Below are positions 1 through 9,146 of a stretch of 64,000 nt of DNA, piece by piece. This DNA is from Methylovorus mays (GTDB lineage Bacteria > Pseudomonadota > Gammaproteobacteria > Burkholderiales > Methylophilaceae), in assembly GCF_020531915.1 (NCBI RefSeq), contig NZ_JAJAVG010000003.1, forward strand, positions 278,760 through 342,759. Direction: 5' to 3'. The position numbers were made by a program, and so were the translations under genes. The notes under the pieces were generated by a model. It was not told where the DNA came from and ran no database searches. It saw only the letters and a list, made by a program, of their open reading frames with translations. Positions within the stretch are counted from its first letter, which is position 1. The number at the start of each line of letters is the position of its first letter.

Positions 1-313
1 CGTCTACGCGCAGGCCGGTCTGTGCGGCATATTGAAGTTGCAGCCGGTCGTTGATCAGGCGCTCCAGTATCTGTTTTTCCAGCACATTGCGAGGTGGTAA
101 CTGGTTGCCTTGCTTTTCCAGTTGCGCACTGACGATTTCAATGCGGTCGTTTAACTCTTTTTCGGTGATGACACCCTGGTCGACGACGGCCACGATACGG
201 TCAATCTTGTTGACAGAGCCTTCCTGTGCAGCGATGGCAACATGTGGAAACAGGGCGCCAACCCACAGGAACAAGCCTGCCATCAGGCAGTTTTTAATGG
301 TCATATTACTCAT
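1..313 (-). CDS. surA: Periplasmic chaperone / peptidyl-prolyl isomerase SurA, N-terminal part
   Basis: The gene runs off the left edge; only about 104 residues are visible. They begin with a signal peptide (basic start, then a hydrophobic run ending near HVAIA) and continue into the alpha-helical SurA N-domain, including [16 protein letters not shown]. SurA escorts unfolded outer-membrane proteins, LptD among them, across the periplasm. The first ATG overlaps the lptD stop codon (ATGAGTAA on the minus strand) and a second in-frame ATG lies at 304; neither has a clear Shine-Dalgarno, so translation is probably coupled to lptD. The lptD-surA order is typical of beta- and gammaproteobacteria. 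The PPIase domains would lie outside the window. Confidence 0.88.
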   Translation of the reverse strand, partial: MSNMTIKNCLMAGLFLWVGALFPHVAIAAQEGSVNKIDRIVAVVDQGVITEKELNDRIEIVSAQLEKQGNQLPPRNVLEKQILERLINDRLQLQYAAQTGLRVD

Positions 314-2792
314 AGGAGGATGGTTGTTGCTGAACGGTGTCGGAGATCAAGCCTGTGCTGGTATAGCCAGGAATACCCCGGTTTAGCAGGGTTAACGGAT
401 TGGAACCAATAGAGGCGAGCCCGCCAAGTTCCAGCTGGATAAAGAAAGCGTAGTTGGCGTTGGCAGTGGCGGTAGATACGCGTTGCAATACCGTACGGGC
501 TTGCCAGCAGCCTGCGTTATATTCAAGACCCGCCAGGCCTTCAATCGGGCGGTCTTCACGCAGGGAGTAGTTCCAGCGGCCCAAGCCATACCAGCCATTG
601 CCCAAGGGCCATTGGCTGGAAAGGTTGACCTGCTCCAGACGCTCTTCGGTATAACGGTAGCCGATATTCAGCACTTTGCCGGGCTCGGGATTGTAACGGG
701 CGCCGATGTTGGCCTTGGTGGTGCGGCTGCGGTCAGTATTGAACTGCCATGCCGTATCCAGGCTCCACTTGTTGAGCAGTTTGGCGGTGAGCGCTGTCAC
801 AATATCCGAAGAATCGCCTGTGCGCAGATTGGCTCCGGGGATGCCGACTTTCTGGTCAGCAAAGTAAAAACGCTGACCAATGGTCGCGGCCAGGCGCTGT
901 TCGCCCGTCCGATTGTCGAGCATACGGGAGGTGACTGCCAGCGTCAGCTGGTTGGCGTTGTTGATGCGATCACCGCCCGTAAACTGATTCTCAAGGAAAA
1001 TCGTGTTCATGCTGAGGTCTGATTCGGCGGAGTCGAACACCGGAATCATGGACTGGTCGCGATAGGGGATATAGACATAGTAAAGGCGTGGTTCAAGCGT
1101 CTGGGTGTAGCTGTTGTTTACCACGCGCATTTGCCGGTCAAAGTACAGTCCGCTATCCAGGCTGGCGATGGGCAGGGTGCGGTTAGTAGAGCGGAAGGTG
1201 CCCGTCTGTGTTGTGACCCCGTCATCGGTTTCAATCCGCCAGTCCGTATTGTTATTCAGGCTGTAGCTGGTGTAGTGCACGCCCAGTTTTGGCGTGATGT
1301 AGCCATACGGTTTTGCCATGGGCAGGCTGATGCTGGGGTAGGCCGTATAGCGATTGCCTGTGACCTGGGTAAACAAATTCTGATTATCCGCGGCCAGATT
1401 TATTCTGGTTTTGGATGAGTCACGATCGAAGCTTGACCACTGTGTGTACAAATTGGTGTTAAACGGACCAATGTCATCATTACCCGTCAGGGTCAGTTGC
1501 GGCAGGCGTTCGTATGGGTAGGAGCGTGTACTTGCACTGCTGCTGGTACTGCTAGTGGATTCCAGCGTCTGATATTTCTGAACAATACCGTCGAATTTCC
1601 AGACATCATCCGCATATCGAACATACCCACCTTGCGGCAGATTTACCCGGCTGGTGATCGTGATGCGCGTGGACATTTCCGAAAAGTATTTGTCATCCGA
1701 TACTTTTTCCACGTTATATCCTGCAGACCAGCCATTTCCGAGCTGCTGGTCATGCTTGAGTCGAGCGTAGTAACGCGTATCGCCTGTGCTGGCGTCGCTG
1801 GGCAGATACTCCACATTATTAATGCCGGAGTAGGATTCACCCAGGTAGCGGAATTCGCCCTGATATTGCAACCCGCGCGTACCCAGGTAGCGGGTGGCCA
1901 GGGTGGCATCCATATTGGGCGCGATATTCCAGTAGAACGGGGTCAGCAACTCGAAACCACTGCGGGATGTCGTGCCAAAGGTGGGCGACAGCAAGCCGGT
2001 TTTACGCTGGTTCAGGAAGGAGAAGCTGATCCATGGCGTATACAGAATTGGGGTATCCAAAAACTCCACCCGCGCATTGCGCGCCGTGGCCGTCTTGGTA
2101 TAGTCATCCAGTTCGAGCTCGCTGGCTTTGATATACCAGTCATCGCGACCCACTTCGCAGGTGGTGTAGCGAGCATCCGTGAGGCGTTTTTTATCCTGGC
2201 CTTCAAAGAAAATGGCCGAAGCATCGCCACGCGAAGCCCCTACTTTTTTCTGAAAACCTGGTGAGCTGGTGGATTTGTCGTCTATGTTTTGCGAGCTGAT
2301 CTGTGAGTTGTTATCGGTGATGACTTCATTTGGGTCAGCAAAGGTCTTGGTCGTGCCAAGATTGGCGGCGCCTGCCAGTGGTACACCTGTAAACTGGTTA
2401 TTGAGCTTGAATGAGGCGTCGCGCATTTCCCCTATGTTTTCATGCAATTGCATGCGAAGCTCGGGGCCGGTGACGATGCCGCCGCCCGACTCGATGCGCG
2501 CATTTCCCAGTACATGCAGGGCCTCGTTTTGCTCATCGTACTCAATCACATCGCCGTACACATCTTGACCTTCCTGATGTAGCGAGGCGTTGCCAGTGGC
2601 TTTCATTTTGCGCCCCAGATTCATCTGCAGCTTGTCGCCTTCAATGGTCACTTCGCCTGGCTGGCTGTTGACGCCCACAGTCTGCAACGGAGCGCTGCCC
2701 ATTTGCTCGAGTTCGGATGGCTCTGCGGCTTGGACTGAACTGTAGTTGAGGCAAATGAAGGCTACGGCAAATGGTAGTCGGCGGATTTTCAC
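306..2792 (-). CDS. lptD: LPS-assembly outer-membrane protein LptD
   Basis: LptD is the beta-barrel that inserts lipopolysaccharide into the outer leaflet, working with LptE and the periplasmic LptA bridge. An N-terminal OstA/LptA-like beta-jellyroll (about residues 40-170, with GDKLQMNL and GNASL repeats) precedes a long barrel ending at the C-terminus. I prefer the GTG at 2792 over the upstream ATG at 2876, because translation then begins with a clean signal peptide (KIRRLPF, hydrophobic core, SSVQA before AEP), giving 828 residues. Neither start has a strong ribosome site. The mature chain has only two cysteines, C212 in the N-domain and C762 near the barrel end, so at most one interdomain disulfide can form. 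surA follows with overlapping codons, and amgK diverges. Confidence 0.93.
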   Translation of the reverse strand: MKIRRLPFAVAFICLNYSSVQAAEPSELEQMGSAPLQTVGVNSQPGEVTIEGDKLQMNLGRKMKATGNASLHQEGQDVYGDVIEYDEQNEALHVLGNARIESGGGIVTGPELRMQLHENIGEMRDASFKLNNQFTGVPLAGAANLGTTKTFADPNEVITDNNSQISSQNIDDKSTSSPGFQKKVGASRGDASAIFFEGQDKKRLTDARYTTCEVGRDDWYIKASELELDDYTKTATARNARVEFLDTPILYTPWISFSFLNQRKTGLLSPTFGTTSRSGFELLTPFYWNIAPNMDATLATRYLGTRGLQYQGEFRYLGESYSGINNVEYLPSDASTGDTRYYARLKHDQQLGNGWSAGYNVEKVSDDKYFSEMSTRITITSRVNLPQGGYVRYADDVWKFDGIVQKYQTLESTSSTSSSASTRSYPYERLPQLTLTGNDDIGPFNTNLYTQWSSFDRDSSKTRINLAADNQNLFTQVTGNRYTAYPSISLPMAKPYGYITPKLGVHYTSYSLNNNTDWRIETDDGVTTQTGTFRSTNRTLPIASLDSGLYFDRQMRVVNNSYTQTLEPRLYYVYIPYRDQSMIPVFDSAESDLSMNTIFLENQFTGGDRINNANQLTLAVTSRMLDNRTGEQRLAATIGQRFYFADQKVGIPGANLRTGDSSDIVTALTAKLLNKWSLDTAWQFNTDRSRTTKANIGARYNPEPGKVLNIGYRYTEERLEQVNLSSQWPLGNGWYGLGRWNYSLREDRPIEGLAGLEYNAGCWQARTVLQRVSTATANANYAFFIQLELGGLASIGSNPLTLLNRGIPGYTSTGLISDTVQQQPSSYE

Positions 2793-2966
2793 TGTGGTTG
2801 GGCTACGCAAAAAGTGTGGGTGAGACTTTGTTATAGGGTGATAAAATCGCATAAATTCAATTTTTAGGCAATGCATATCTTTGTCGCTGATAGCGTGAAA
2901 ACCGCGTCACGCAAGCATTTGCAGGCGTTGCCACAAGTGTTAATTTTGTCAGGAAATCTTTATCCC

Positions 2967-3956
2967 ATGCGATTGACCCAATTGCAGGCATGGCTGGACC
3001 AGGTCCTTGACCATGCCTCTTATCAACTGACCACCGCTTCGGCGGATGCCAGCTTCCGGCGTTATTTTCGAGTGCATCTGGCAGACCGTACGCTGATTGC
3101 GATGGATGCGCCGCCACCGCAGGAGGATTGCCGACCATTTGTCGATGTTGCCAAACTATTGCTGGATGCCGGCCTTAATGTGCCGAAAATATTGGCACAG
3201 GATCTGGAGCAGGGGTATTTGTTGCTGAGTGACCTTGGTGATACCACCTATCTGCAAGTGCTGACGGCAGACAGTGCCGGCGCCTTGTATCATGATGCCT
3301 CCCAGGCACTGGTGGCCTTGCAGCGCGCCAGTCGCCCAGGTGTTCTCCCTCTTTACGACGAAGCCTTGCTGATGCGGGAGATGCATCTTTTTCCTGATTG
3401 GTATGTCAAGCGCCACCTGAATATTGCGCTGGATGCAAAACAGCAGGCGGTGCTGGAGCGCACATTTGCCATCCTCACTGAAAACGCCTTGTCCCAGGGC
3501 CAAGTGTATGTGCATCGTGATTACCATGCCCGCAACCTGATGCTGTGCGAGCCTAACCCCGGCGTACTCGATTTTCAGGATGCTGTTTATGGTCCGGTCA
3601 CCTATGATCTGGTTTCCCTGTTCAAGGATGCTTACATTGCCTGGGAAGAAGAGCAGGTGCTGGATTGGACAGTGCGCTACTGGCAATCTGCGCGCGATGC
3701 TGGTTTGCCAGTGCCACGGGATTTTTCCGAGTTTTATCGTGATTTTGAGTTCATGGGGGCGCAGCGCCACATCAAGGTGCTGGGGATTTTTGCCCGCCTG
3801 AATTACCGTGATGGCAAGGATGGCTATCTCAAGGATATGCCACTGGTGCTGGAATATTTGCGCCGGGTTTGTGCCCGCTATACCGAGTTGCGTCCCATGT
3901 GGCGCCTGCTTGATCAGTTGCATGATGTTGCGCCGCAGCAGGGCCTAACCTTCTGA
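2967..3956 (+). CDS. amgK: Anomeric N-acetylmuramate/N-acetylglucosamine kinase AmgK
   Basis: This is an aminoglycoside-phosphotransferase-fold sugar kinase of 329 residues. The Brenner-type catalytic loop H183-R-D185-Y-H-A-R-N190 is followed by the metal-binding DFQD segment. AmgK phosphorylates the anomeric hydroxyl of MurNAc (and GlcNAc) for cell-wall recycling that bypasses de novo UDP-MurNAc synthesis. The assignment rests on context: murU follows with a TGATG overlap, and lptD-surA lies next door, as in Pseudomonas putida. An upstream in-frame ATG exists at 2871, but the ATG at 2967 has AGGAA 11 bases upstream and starts MRLTQLQAWL, which suits the family. A generic phosphotransferase remains possible on sequence alone. 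Confidence 0.82.
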   Translation: MRLTQLQAWLDQVLDHASYQLTTASADASFRRYFRVHLADRTLIAMDAPPPQEDCRPFVDVAKLLLDAGLNVPKILAQDLEQGYLLLSDLGDTTYLQVLTADSAGALYHDASQALVALQRASRPGVLPLYDEALLMREMHLFPDWYVKRHLNIALDAKQQAVLERTFAILTENALSQGQVYVHRDYHARNLMLCEPNPGVLDFQDAVYGPVTYDLVSLFKDAYIAWEEEQVLDWTVRYWQSARDAGLPVPRDFSEFYRDFEFMGAQRHIKVLGIFARLNYRDGKDGYLKDMPLVLEYLRRVCARYTELRPMWRLLDQLHDVAPQQGLTF

Positions 3957-4642
3957 TGCGTGCCATGATTCTGGCTGCAGGGCGGGGCTCCCGTATGCGC
4001 CCGCTGACTGACCATACCCCCAAGCCATTATTGAAAGCAGGTGGCAAGCCTCTTATCGTTCATCATCTCGAACATCTGGCCGCGGCAGGTTTTTCCGAGG
4101 TTGTCATTAATCATGCCTATCTGGGCGAGCAAATTGAGCGGACACTGGGGAACGGCAACGCCTGGGGCCTGTCGATAGAATACTCGCGTGAAGCCGAGGC
4201 GCTGGAAACCGCAGGCGGTGTCGCGGCGGCCTTGCCTTTGCTGGGCGATGCGCCCTTTCTGGTGATCAGTGGCGATATTTATGTCGAAGCGGATTACCGG
4301 CAGTTAAGTGAAGGTGTGCTGGCAGAAGGAGATGCTGCACTGGCCAGTCTGTGGATGGTGGACAATCCATCCTGGCATGCTGCTGGGGATTTTGGTCTGG
4401 TCAATGGTTTCATTCAGCTGGATGGCAATCCCAAACTGACCTATGCCAATATTGGTGTTTTTCAGCCCGCTTTTTTTGCCAGCGTACCCGCCGGGACGAG
4501 CATGCCCATGTTGCCTCTGTTCAAGGCAGCGATTTCCAGCGGGCGACTGGCTGGCCGGCATTTTTCGGGCGTTTGGGACAATATCGGCACGCCCGCCCAG
4601 CTGGCCCAGCTGGATGCTTATCTGAATGAGTCACATGCTTAA
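3956..4642 (+). CDS. murU: N-acetylmuramate alpha-1-phosphate uridylyltransferase MurU
   Basis: This is a nucleotidyltransferase of the sugar-phosphate pyrophosphorylase family, 228 residues. The N-terminal signature LAAGRGSRMRPLTD binds the nucleotide and is followed by PKPLLKAGGKPL with the catalytic lysine. Later segments such as VISGDIYVEADY carry the metal-binding aspartate. MurU converts MurNAc-1-phosphate and UTP to UDP-MurNAc, the step after AmgK. Its start codon overlaps the amgK stop, so the two are translated together. Sequence alone would also fit a mannose- or glucose-1-phosphate nucleotidyltransferase; pairing with the kinase decides the call. The next gene, pepP, begins 9 bases downstream. 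Confidence 0.82.
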   Translation: MRAMILAAGRGSRMRPLTDHTPKPLLKAGGKPLIVHHLEHLAAAGFSEVVINHAYLGEQIERTLGNGNAWGLSIEYSREAEALETAGGVAAALPLLGDAPFLVISGDIYVEADYRQLSEGVLAEGDAALASLWMVDNPSWHAAGDFGLVNGFIQLDGNPKLTYANIGVFQPAFFASVPAGTSMPMLPLFKAAISSGRLAGRHFSGVWDNIGTPAQLAQLDAYLNESHA

Positions 4643-4651
4643 GGTTATGCC

Positions 4652-5956
4652 ATGCTAGATATACCGCATTTGCAATCCCGACGTGCCACCCTTGCCAGTC
4701 GCATGGGGCAGGGCATCGCCATTATTCCCACCGCGGCCGAGGCCTTGCGCAATCGGGACACTCATTATCCCTACCGCTATGACAGCTATTTTTACTACCT
4801 GACGGCTTTTACCGAGCCCGAGGCTGTGATTGTGGTGATTGCGGGCGACAGCCCCAAAAGCATCCTGTTCTGCCGCGACAAGGATATGGAGCGCGAGATA
4901 TGGGATGGTTTCCGGCATGGTCCTGCCGGTGCGCTGGCGGAGTTTGGTGTCGACGAAGCGTATTCCATCAGCGAACTGGATACCCGCATCCTGGCCTTGC
5001 TCGCCAATCAGCCAGAGCTTTACTTCAGCCTGGGCGCCGATGCGGCCTGGGATCAACGTGTGACAGGATGGATCAATCAATTGCGCAGTCAGGGCCGGGC
5101 TGGGGTCAGCGCGCCGGCTGCGATTCGCGATGTGAGAGCCTTGCTGGATGAGATGCGGCTTATCAAGTCGCCGCAGGAGATTGCCACCATGCGCCGCGCC
5201 GCGGTGATCTCCGCAGAGGCGCATGCGCGTGCCATGCAGGCCACCAAACCCGGCAAGCATGAATACGAAATTGAAGCCGAGTTGCTGCACACTTTTTATC
5301 GCCATGGCAGCCAGTATCCGGCGTATACCTCCATCGTGGCAGGCGGAGCAAATGCCTGCGTACTGCATTACATCGCCAACAATGCGCCGCTCAACGACGG
5401 CGATCTGTTGTTGATCGACGCGGGCTGCGAGCTGGATGGTTATGCTTCGGACATTACACGTACCTTTCCGGTCAATGGCCGGTTCAGTGCCGCGCAGAAG
5501 GATGTTTACGAACTGGTGCTGGCGGCGCAATACGCCGCCATCGCCCAGGTCAACCCGCAATCGCATTGGAACGCGCCGCATGAAGCCGCGCTCAAGGTAT
5601 TGGCGCAAGGCTTTATTGATCTGGGCCTGTGCCGCGGCACGGTGGATGCGGTGCTGGAGTCAGGCGATTATCGCCAGTTTTACATGCATCGCACCGGTCA
5701 TTGGCTGGGCCTCGATGTGCATGATGCCGGGGAGTACAAGTGCGATGGCGAATGGCGCACATTGCAGCCGGGCATGATGCTGACGGTAGAGCCTGGATGT
5801 TACATTCGCCCGGCCGAGGGTGTGCCGGAGGCCTTCTGGAACATCGGCATCCGCATTGAAGATGATGCGTTGGTGACGGCTGAGGGCTGCGACATCATTA
5901 CCGAAGCTGCGCCCAAGACGGTGGCTGCGATTGAAGAACTGATGAGGACATCATGA
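4652..5956 (+). CDS. pepP: Xaa-Pro aminopeptidase (aminopeptidase P)
   Basis: PepP removes the N-terminal residue from peptides with proline at position two. The 434-residue chain has an N-terminal creatinase-like domain (about 1-170) and a C-terminal pita-bread metallopeptidase domain. The two-metal ligands are recognisable: aspartates in LLIDAGCELDGYASDITRTF, the histidine in HRTGHWLGLDVHD, and glutamates in TVEPGCY and GIRIEDDALV. Length matches the family. It sits between murU and ubiH with no room for separate promoters, and its TGA overlaps the ubiH ATG. A pepP-ubiH-ubiF-like order is common in proteobacteria, so co-transcription is likely. Confidence 0.95.
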   Translation: MLDIPHLQSRRATLASRMGQGIAIIPTAAEALRNRDTHYPYRYDSYFYYLTAFTEPEAVIVVIAGDSPKSILFCRDKDMEREIWDGFRHGPAGALAEFGVDEAYSISELDTRILALLANQPELYFSLGADAAWDQRVTGWINQLRSQGRAGVSAPAAIRDVRALLDEMRLIKSPQEIATMRRAAVISAEAHARAMQATKPGKHEYEIEAELLHTFYRHGSQYPAYTSIVAGGANACVLHYIANNAPLNDGDLLLIDAGCELDGYASDITRTFPVNGRFSAAQKDVYELVLAAQYAAIAQVNPQSHWNAPHEAALKVLAQGFIDLGLCRGTVDAVLESGDYRQFYMHRTGHWLGLDVHDAGEYKCDGEWRTLQPGMMLTVEPGCYIRPAEGVPEAFWNIGIRIEDDALVTAEGCDIITEAAPKTVAAIEELMRTS

Positions 5957-7125
5957 GCGATCAGTCCGATATCATTATCGTAGGCGGCGGCCCGGTTGGC
6001 GCTACTCTGGCACTGACCCTGCGGCAGCAGGGGCTGCGCGCCACCTTGCTGGAGGCACGCGCGCCAGGTGCTGCGCATGCGGATCAGCGTGCGCTGGCAC
6101 TATCCTATGGCACGCGGGTGATACTGGAAAAGCTCGGCTTGTGGGGCCAGCTCGCAGAGCAGGCCACTGCTATCAACACGATTCATATTTCCCAACGTGG
6201 CAGCCTGGGCCGCTCACGTTTGCGGGCGGAAGAGCACGGCCAGTCAGCACTGGGGTATGTGCTTTCCTATGGCCATCTGACCCGGGTTCTTGATTACGCC
6301 CTGCAGCAGGACAACGAGACCGATATCCGCCATGAGGCCGAGGTGCTGACCATTACGCCATCCGCTGAGCATGGCGAGGTGATCTACCGGCAGCATGGCG
6401 TCACGCATACCTTGACTGGCAAGCTGGTTGTGCTCGCTGATGGGGGGCGTAGCCTGGGCGATATACTTGGACTGAAGCGCGAAACCAAGCATTATGGACA
6501 TGATGCACTGGTCACCAAGGTGCGTGCTGAGTTGGCCCATGACAATATTGCCTATGAGCGATTCACGCCGGATGGCCCGGTCGCATTGCTGCCTAATGGG
6601 CCGCGGGATTTTTCACTGGTATGGACCGGGGAGGCGGCCGCCGTCCATGCTTTGCTTGAGTTGCCGGATGATGTCTTCCTGCAGCAGTTGCATGAGCATT
6701 TTGGCGATCGCGTAGGACGATTTCTACAGGTGGAAAAGCGCATGAGCTTTCCGCTTAAACTTTCCTACCTTGATCCGGTTACCGCGCCGCATCTGGTGGT
6801 GATCGGCAATGCCGCTCAGACCATGCATCCCGTGGCTGGGCAGGGTTTCAATGTGGGGCTGCGCGATGCCTGGGAGCTCGCCAGAAAGATTGCCGAAACA
6901 TCCCCTGCGGCATGGGGGAGTCCGGACATGTTCAAGGCCTACAGTGCCAGCCGCAAAACCGACACCAAGCGCGGTTTGCTGTTTACCGATTTTCTGGTCA
7001 ACCTGTTTTCCAATGAGATCGTCGGGCTCAACCGCATGCGGGGGATGGGCCTGGGCTTGCTTGATGTTGTGCCGTTTGTAAAACACAAGCTGGTACGCAA
7101 GATGAGTTTTGGGAGCCGTGGATGA
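5953..7125 (+). CDS. ubiH: UbiH-type FAD-dependent ubiquinone hydroxylase
   Basis: This class A flavoprotein monooxygenase of the UbiH/Coq6 family has 390 residues. The FAD-binding GGGPVG lies at residues 11-16, and the second flavin motif appears as GNAAQTMHPVAGQGFNVGLRD. These enzymes hydroxylate the aromatic ring of ubiquinone intermediates; UbiH acts at C1 in Escherichia coli. ATGA overlaps couple it to pepP upstream and to the paralogue downstream. Which ring position each of the two enzymes hydroxylates cannot be read from sequence, because betaproteobacteria redistribute these activities among UbiH, UbiF, UbiI, UbiL and UbiM. I use ubiH because it is first in the pair, next to pepP. 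Confidence 0.85.
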   Translation: MSDQSDIIIVGGGPVGATLALTLRQQGLRATLLEARAPGAAHADQRALALSYGTRVILEKLGLWGQLAEQATAINTIHISQRGSLGRSRLRAEEHGQSALGYVLSYGHLTRVLDYALQQDNETDIRHEAEVLTITPSAEHGEVIYRQHGVTHTLTGKLVVLADGGRSLGDILGLKRETKHYGHDALVTKVRAELAHDNIAYERFTPDGPVALLPNGPRDFSLVWTGEAAAVHALLELPDDVFLQQLHEHFGDRVGRFLQVEKRMSFPLKLSYLDPVTAPHLVVIGNAAQTMHPVAGQGFNVGLRDAWELARKIAETSPAAWGSPDMFKAYSASRKTDTKRGLLFTDFLVNLFSNEIVGLNRMRGMGLGLLDVVPFVKHKLVRKMSFGSRG

Positions 7126-8282
7126 TGAAGCGAACGGAGATGGTGGTGGTTGGTGGTGGCCTGGTCGGTTTGGCAACAGCGCTGGCTGCTACGCGCCAGG
7201 GCATGCAGGCCGTCTTGCTGGATCGTTCAGCGCGGCCAGCGCTGGCTAACCCGGATGGCTGGGATAGCCGTATCTATGCCATTACGCCAGGAAATGCGGC
7301 CTGGCTGGATAAGCTTGGCGCGTGGTCGCGTATCCCATCGCAACGTATTTGCCCCATTGATCGCATGATGGTCTGGGGCGATAGCGCCGAAGATCAGTTG
7401 CAATTTGCTGCTGAAGATATCAGCACCCCACAGCTGGGCTTTATTGTTGAAAACGCTGCGCTGCAGCAAGCCTTGCTGGAAACCCTGGACGACGCTGCCG
7501 TGGATCTGCGTTTTGAGGTCGTATGTCGGAGTGCCTCTTTGAGTGACGAAGCGGCTACGTTGACCTTGAAAAACGGTGAGAGAATCAATGCCGACTTGCT
7601 GGTGGCAGCCGATGGCGGCGCTTCCTGGGTGCGTCAGCAGGCGGGGATAAGCAGCGATAAGCATGTGTATGCTCAGCAGGGGCTGGTGGCGAATTTTGAA
7701 ACGGCATTGCCGCATGGCAATATCGCGCGGCAATGGCTGAACAAGGATGGAATTCTCGCCTGGCTGCCTTTACCCGGGAACCGCATTTCGATTGTCTGGT
7801 CCACGGAGAGGGCAAAGGAATTGCTTGCTCTGGATGCGGCAGCCCTTGAAGCCTGCGTGGCTGAAGCCGGTCAGCATGTGTTGGGGGCCTTGCGGCTCAT
7901 TACGCCTGCAGCTGCTTTCCCGCTGGTCAAGCAGACATCGCATGCGCTGGTAGCACCGCATCTGGCGCTGGTGGGGGATGCCGCACATCAGGTGCATCCA
8001 CTCGCCGGGCAGGGAGTCAATCTGGGCTTTCGTGATGTGATTTCCCTGATGCAGACTCTGACCAGGCGGCATGCTTTGCAGGGATGGGGTGATCTTCACC
8101 TTTTGCGTCACTACGAGCGGTCGCGCAAGACGGATATGGTATCGTTGCAGGGATTGACGCATGGTTTGCAGTTGCTGTTTGCCACGGAGCACCCGTTGTT
8201 AAGGCGTCTGCGTAATCATGGCATGCGACTGGTAGAGCAATCTGCACTGAAAAAGTCGCTGATACAGCACGCTATTATTTAA
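7122..8282 (+). CDS. Second UbiH/UbiF/UbiI-family FAD-dependent ubiquinone hydroxylase
   Basis: This paralogue of the preceding gene has 386 residues. The FAD Rossmann motif GGGLVG is at residues 11-16, and the second motif reads GDAAHQVHPLAGQGVNLGFRD. It probably catalyses another of the three ring hydroxylations of ubiquinone synthesis (C5 or C6). Its ATG overlaps the TGA of the upstream hydroxylase (ATGATGA), so the pair is translationally coupled. UbiF or UbiI activity is plausible, but I do not assign a symbol. dsbC follows 22 bases later on the same strand and may share the transcript. Confidence 0.85.
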   Translation: MMKRTEMVVVGGGLVGLATALAATRQGMQAVLLDRSARPALANPDGWDSRIYAITPGNAAWLDKLGAWSRIPSQRICPIDRMMVWGDSAEDQLQFAAEDISTPQLGFIVENAALQQALLETLDDAAVDLRFEVVCRSASLSDEAATLTLKNGERINADLLVAADGGASWVRQQAGISSDKHVYAQQGLVANFETALPHGNIARQWLNKDGILAWLPLPGNRISIVWSTERAKELLALDAAALEACVAEAGQHVLGALRLITPAAAFPLVKQTSHALVAPHLALVGDAAHQVHPLAGQGVNLGFRDVISLMQTLTRRHALQGWGDLHLLRHYERSRKTDMVSLQGLTHGLQLLFATEHPLLRRLRNHGMRLVEQSALKKSLIQHAII

Positions 8283-8304
8283 GCAGTTTGATTAAGGATA
8301 TTTC

Positions 8305-9027
8305 ATGATTAAGAAGTTGATGGGAATGATGCTGGTCGCGGCGTTCAGTCTGAATGTCCACGCCGATGAAGCCAGCCTGCGCAAGGCGATTGAAGCCACG
8401 TATCCCAAAGTGCGGGTTGAAAGCATTACCAAAACCACTTATGCCGGGCTGTACGAAGTGTTTCTGGACGGCCAGATCATTTACACCGATGATAAGTTCA
8501 GTTTTCTGATTGCTGATGGCCGCCTTATTGAACCCAAGACCAAGCGCGATGTGACCGGTGAGCGTCTGGATGAGCTGACCAAGGTGGATTTCTCTTCCTT
8601 GCCGCTGGACCAGGCCATCAAGGTGGTTAAGGGCAATGGCAGCCGCAAGCTGGTCGTGTTTTCTGACCCCGACTGCCCTTATTGCAAACGGCTTGAGCAA
8701 AAAGAGTTGGTGAATATCAACGATGTCACCATCTACACCTTCCTCTATCCGCTGGAGCAATTGCATCCGGATGCCGTGAATAAGTCCAAGGCCATCTGGT
8801 GCGCAGCTGACCGTGCCAAGGCCTGGCAGGATTGGGTGCTGAATGGGCAACTGGCCAAAGCCGGAAATTGTGACACCTCCGCGATTGATAAATCCGCCGA
8901 GCTCGGTCGCAAACTGGGGGTGGTGAGCACGCCAACGCTGATTTTTGCAGATGGCAAACGCATGCTGGGCGCCTACCCTGCCAAGGATATTGAAAAAGCC
9001 ATGAGTAGCACCCCAGCCAAGAAATAA
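8305..9027 (+). CDS. dsbC: Thiol:disulfide interchange protein DsbC
   Basis: This periplasmic disulfide isomerase has 240 residues. It begins with a signal peptide (MIKKLMGMMLVAAFSLNVHA, cut before DEA). A short N-terminal dimerisation domain follows (about 21-85, containing YEVFLDGQIIYTDDKF). Then comes a thioredoxin fold with the DsbC active site C124-P-Y-C127 and the cis-proline segment VVSTPTLIF. A second cysteine pair (WCAADRA and GNCDTS) matches the structural disulfide of the family. DsbC reshuffles wrong disulfides in exported proteins; LptD in this window is one plausible client. It closes the rightward run and ends at a strong terminator. Confidence 0.94.
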   Translation: MIKKLMGMMLVAAFSLNVHADEASLRKAIEATYPKVRVESITKTTYAGLYEVFLDGQIIYTDDKFSFLIADGRLIEPKTKRDVTGERLDELTKVDFSSLPLDQAIKVVKGNGSRKLVVFSDPDCPYCKRLEQKELVNINDVTIYTFLYPLEQLHPDAVNKSKAIWCAADRAKAWQDWVLNGQLAKAGNCDTSAIDKSAELGRKLGVVSTPTLIFADGKRMLGAYPAKDIEKAMSSTPAKK

Positions 9028-9053
9028 CAGCCGGCTGACGTTTGGGGAGCAAT

Positions 9054-9087
9054 AAAAAAAAGAGGCGGGAGACCGCCTCTTTTTTTT
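9054..9087. terminator. Bidirectional intrinsic terminator between dsbC and pilC
   Basis: A perfect 8-bp stem AGAGGCGG/CCGCCTCT with a GAGA loop (9061-9080) is flanked by seven A on the left and a T-run on the right. It can end the rightward dsbC transcript and the leftward pilB-pilC transcript. Confidence 0.93.
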
Positions 9088-9146
9088 GTGGCTGATTCAC
9101 TAGGAACCCACCTTAACTGATTTCCCAGCATTCTTTGGCTTCTGTA

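Noticed and set aside
2857..3138. 93-codon frame on the minus strand at the lptD-amgK divide
   Set aside because: It overlaps the start of amgK in antisense and has no family resemblance.
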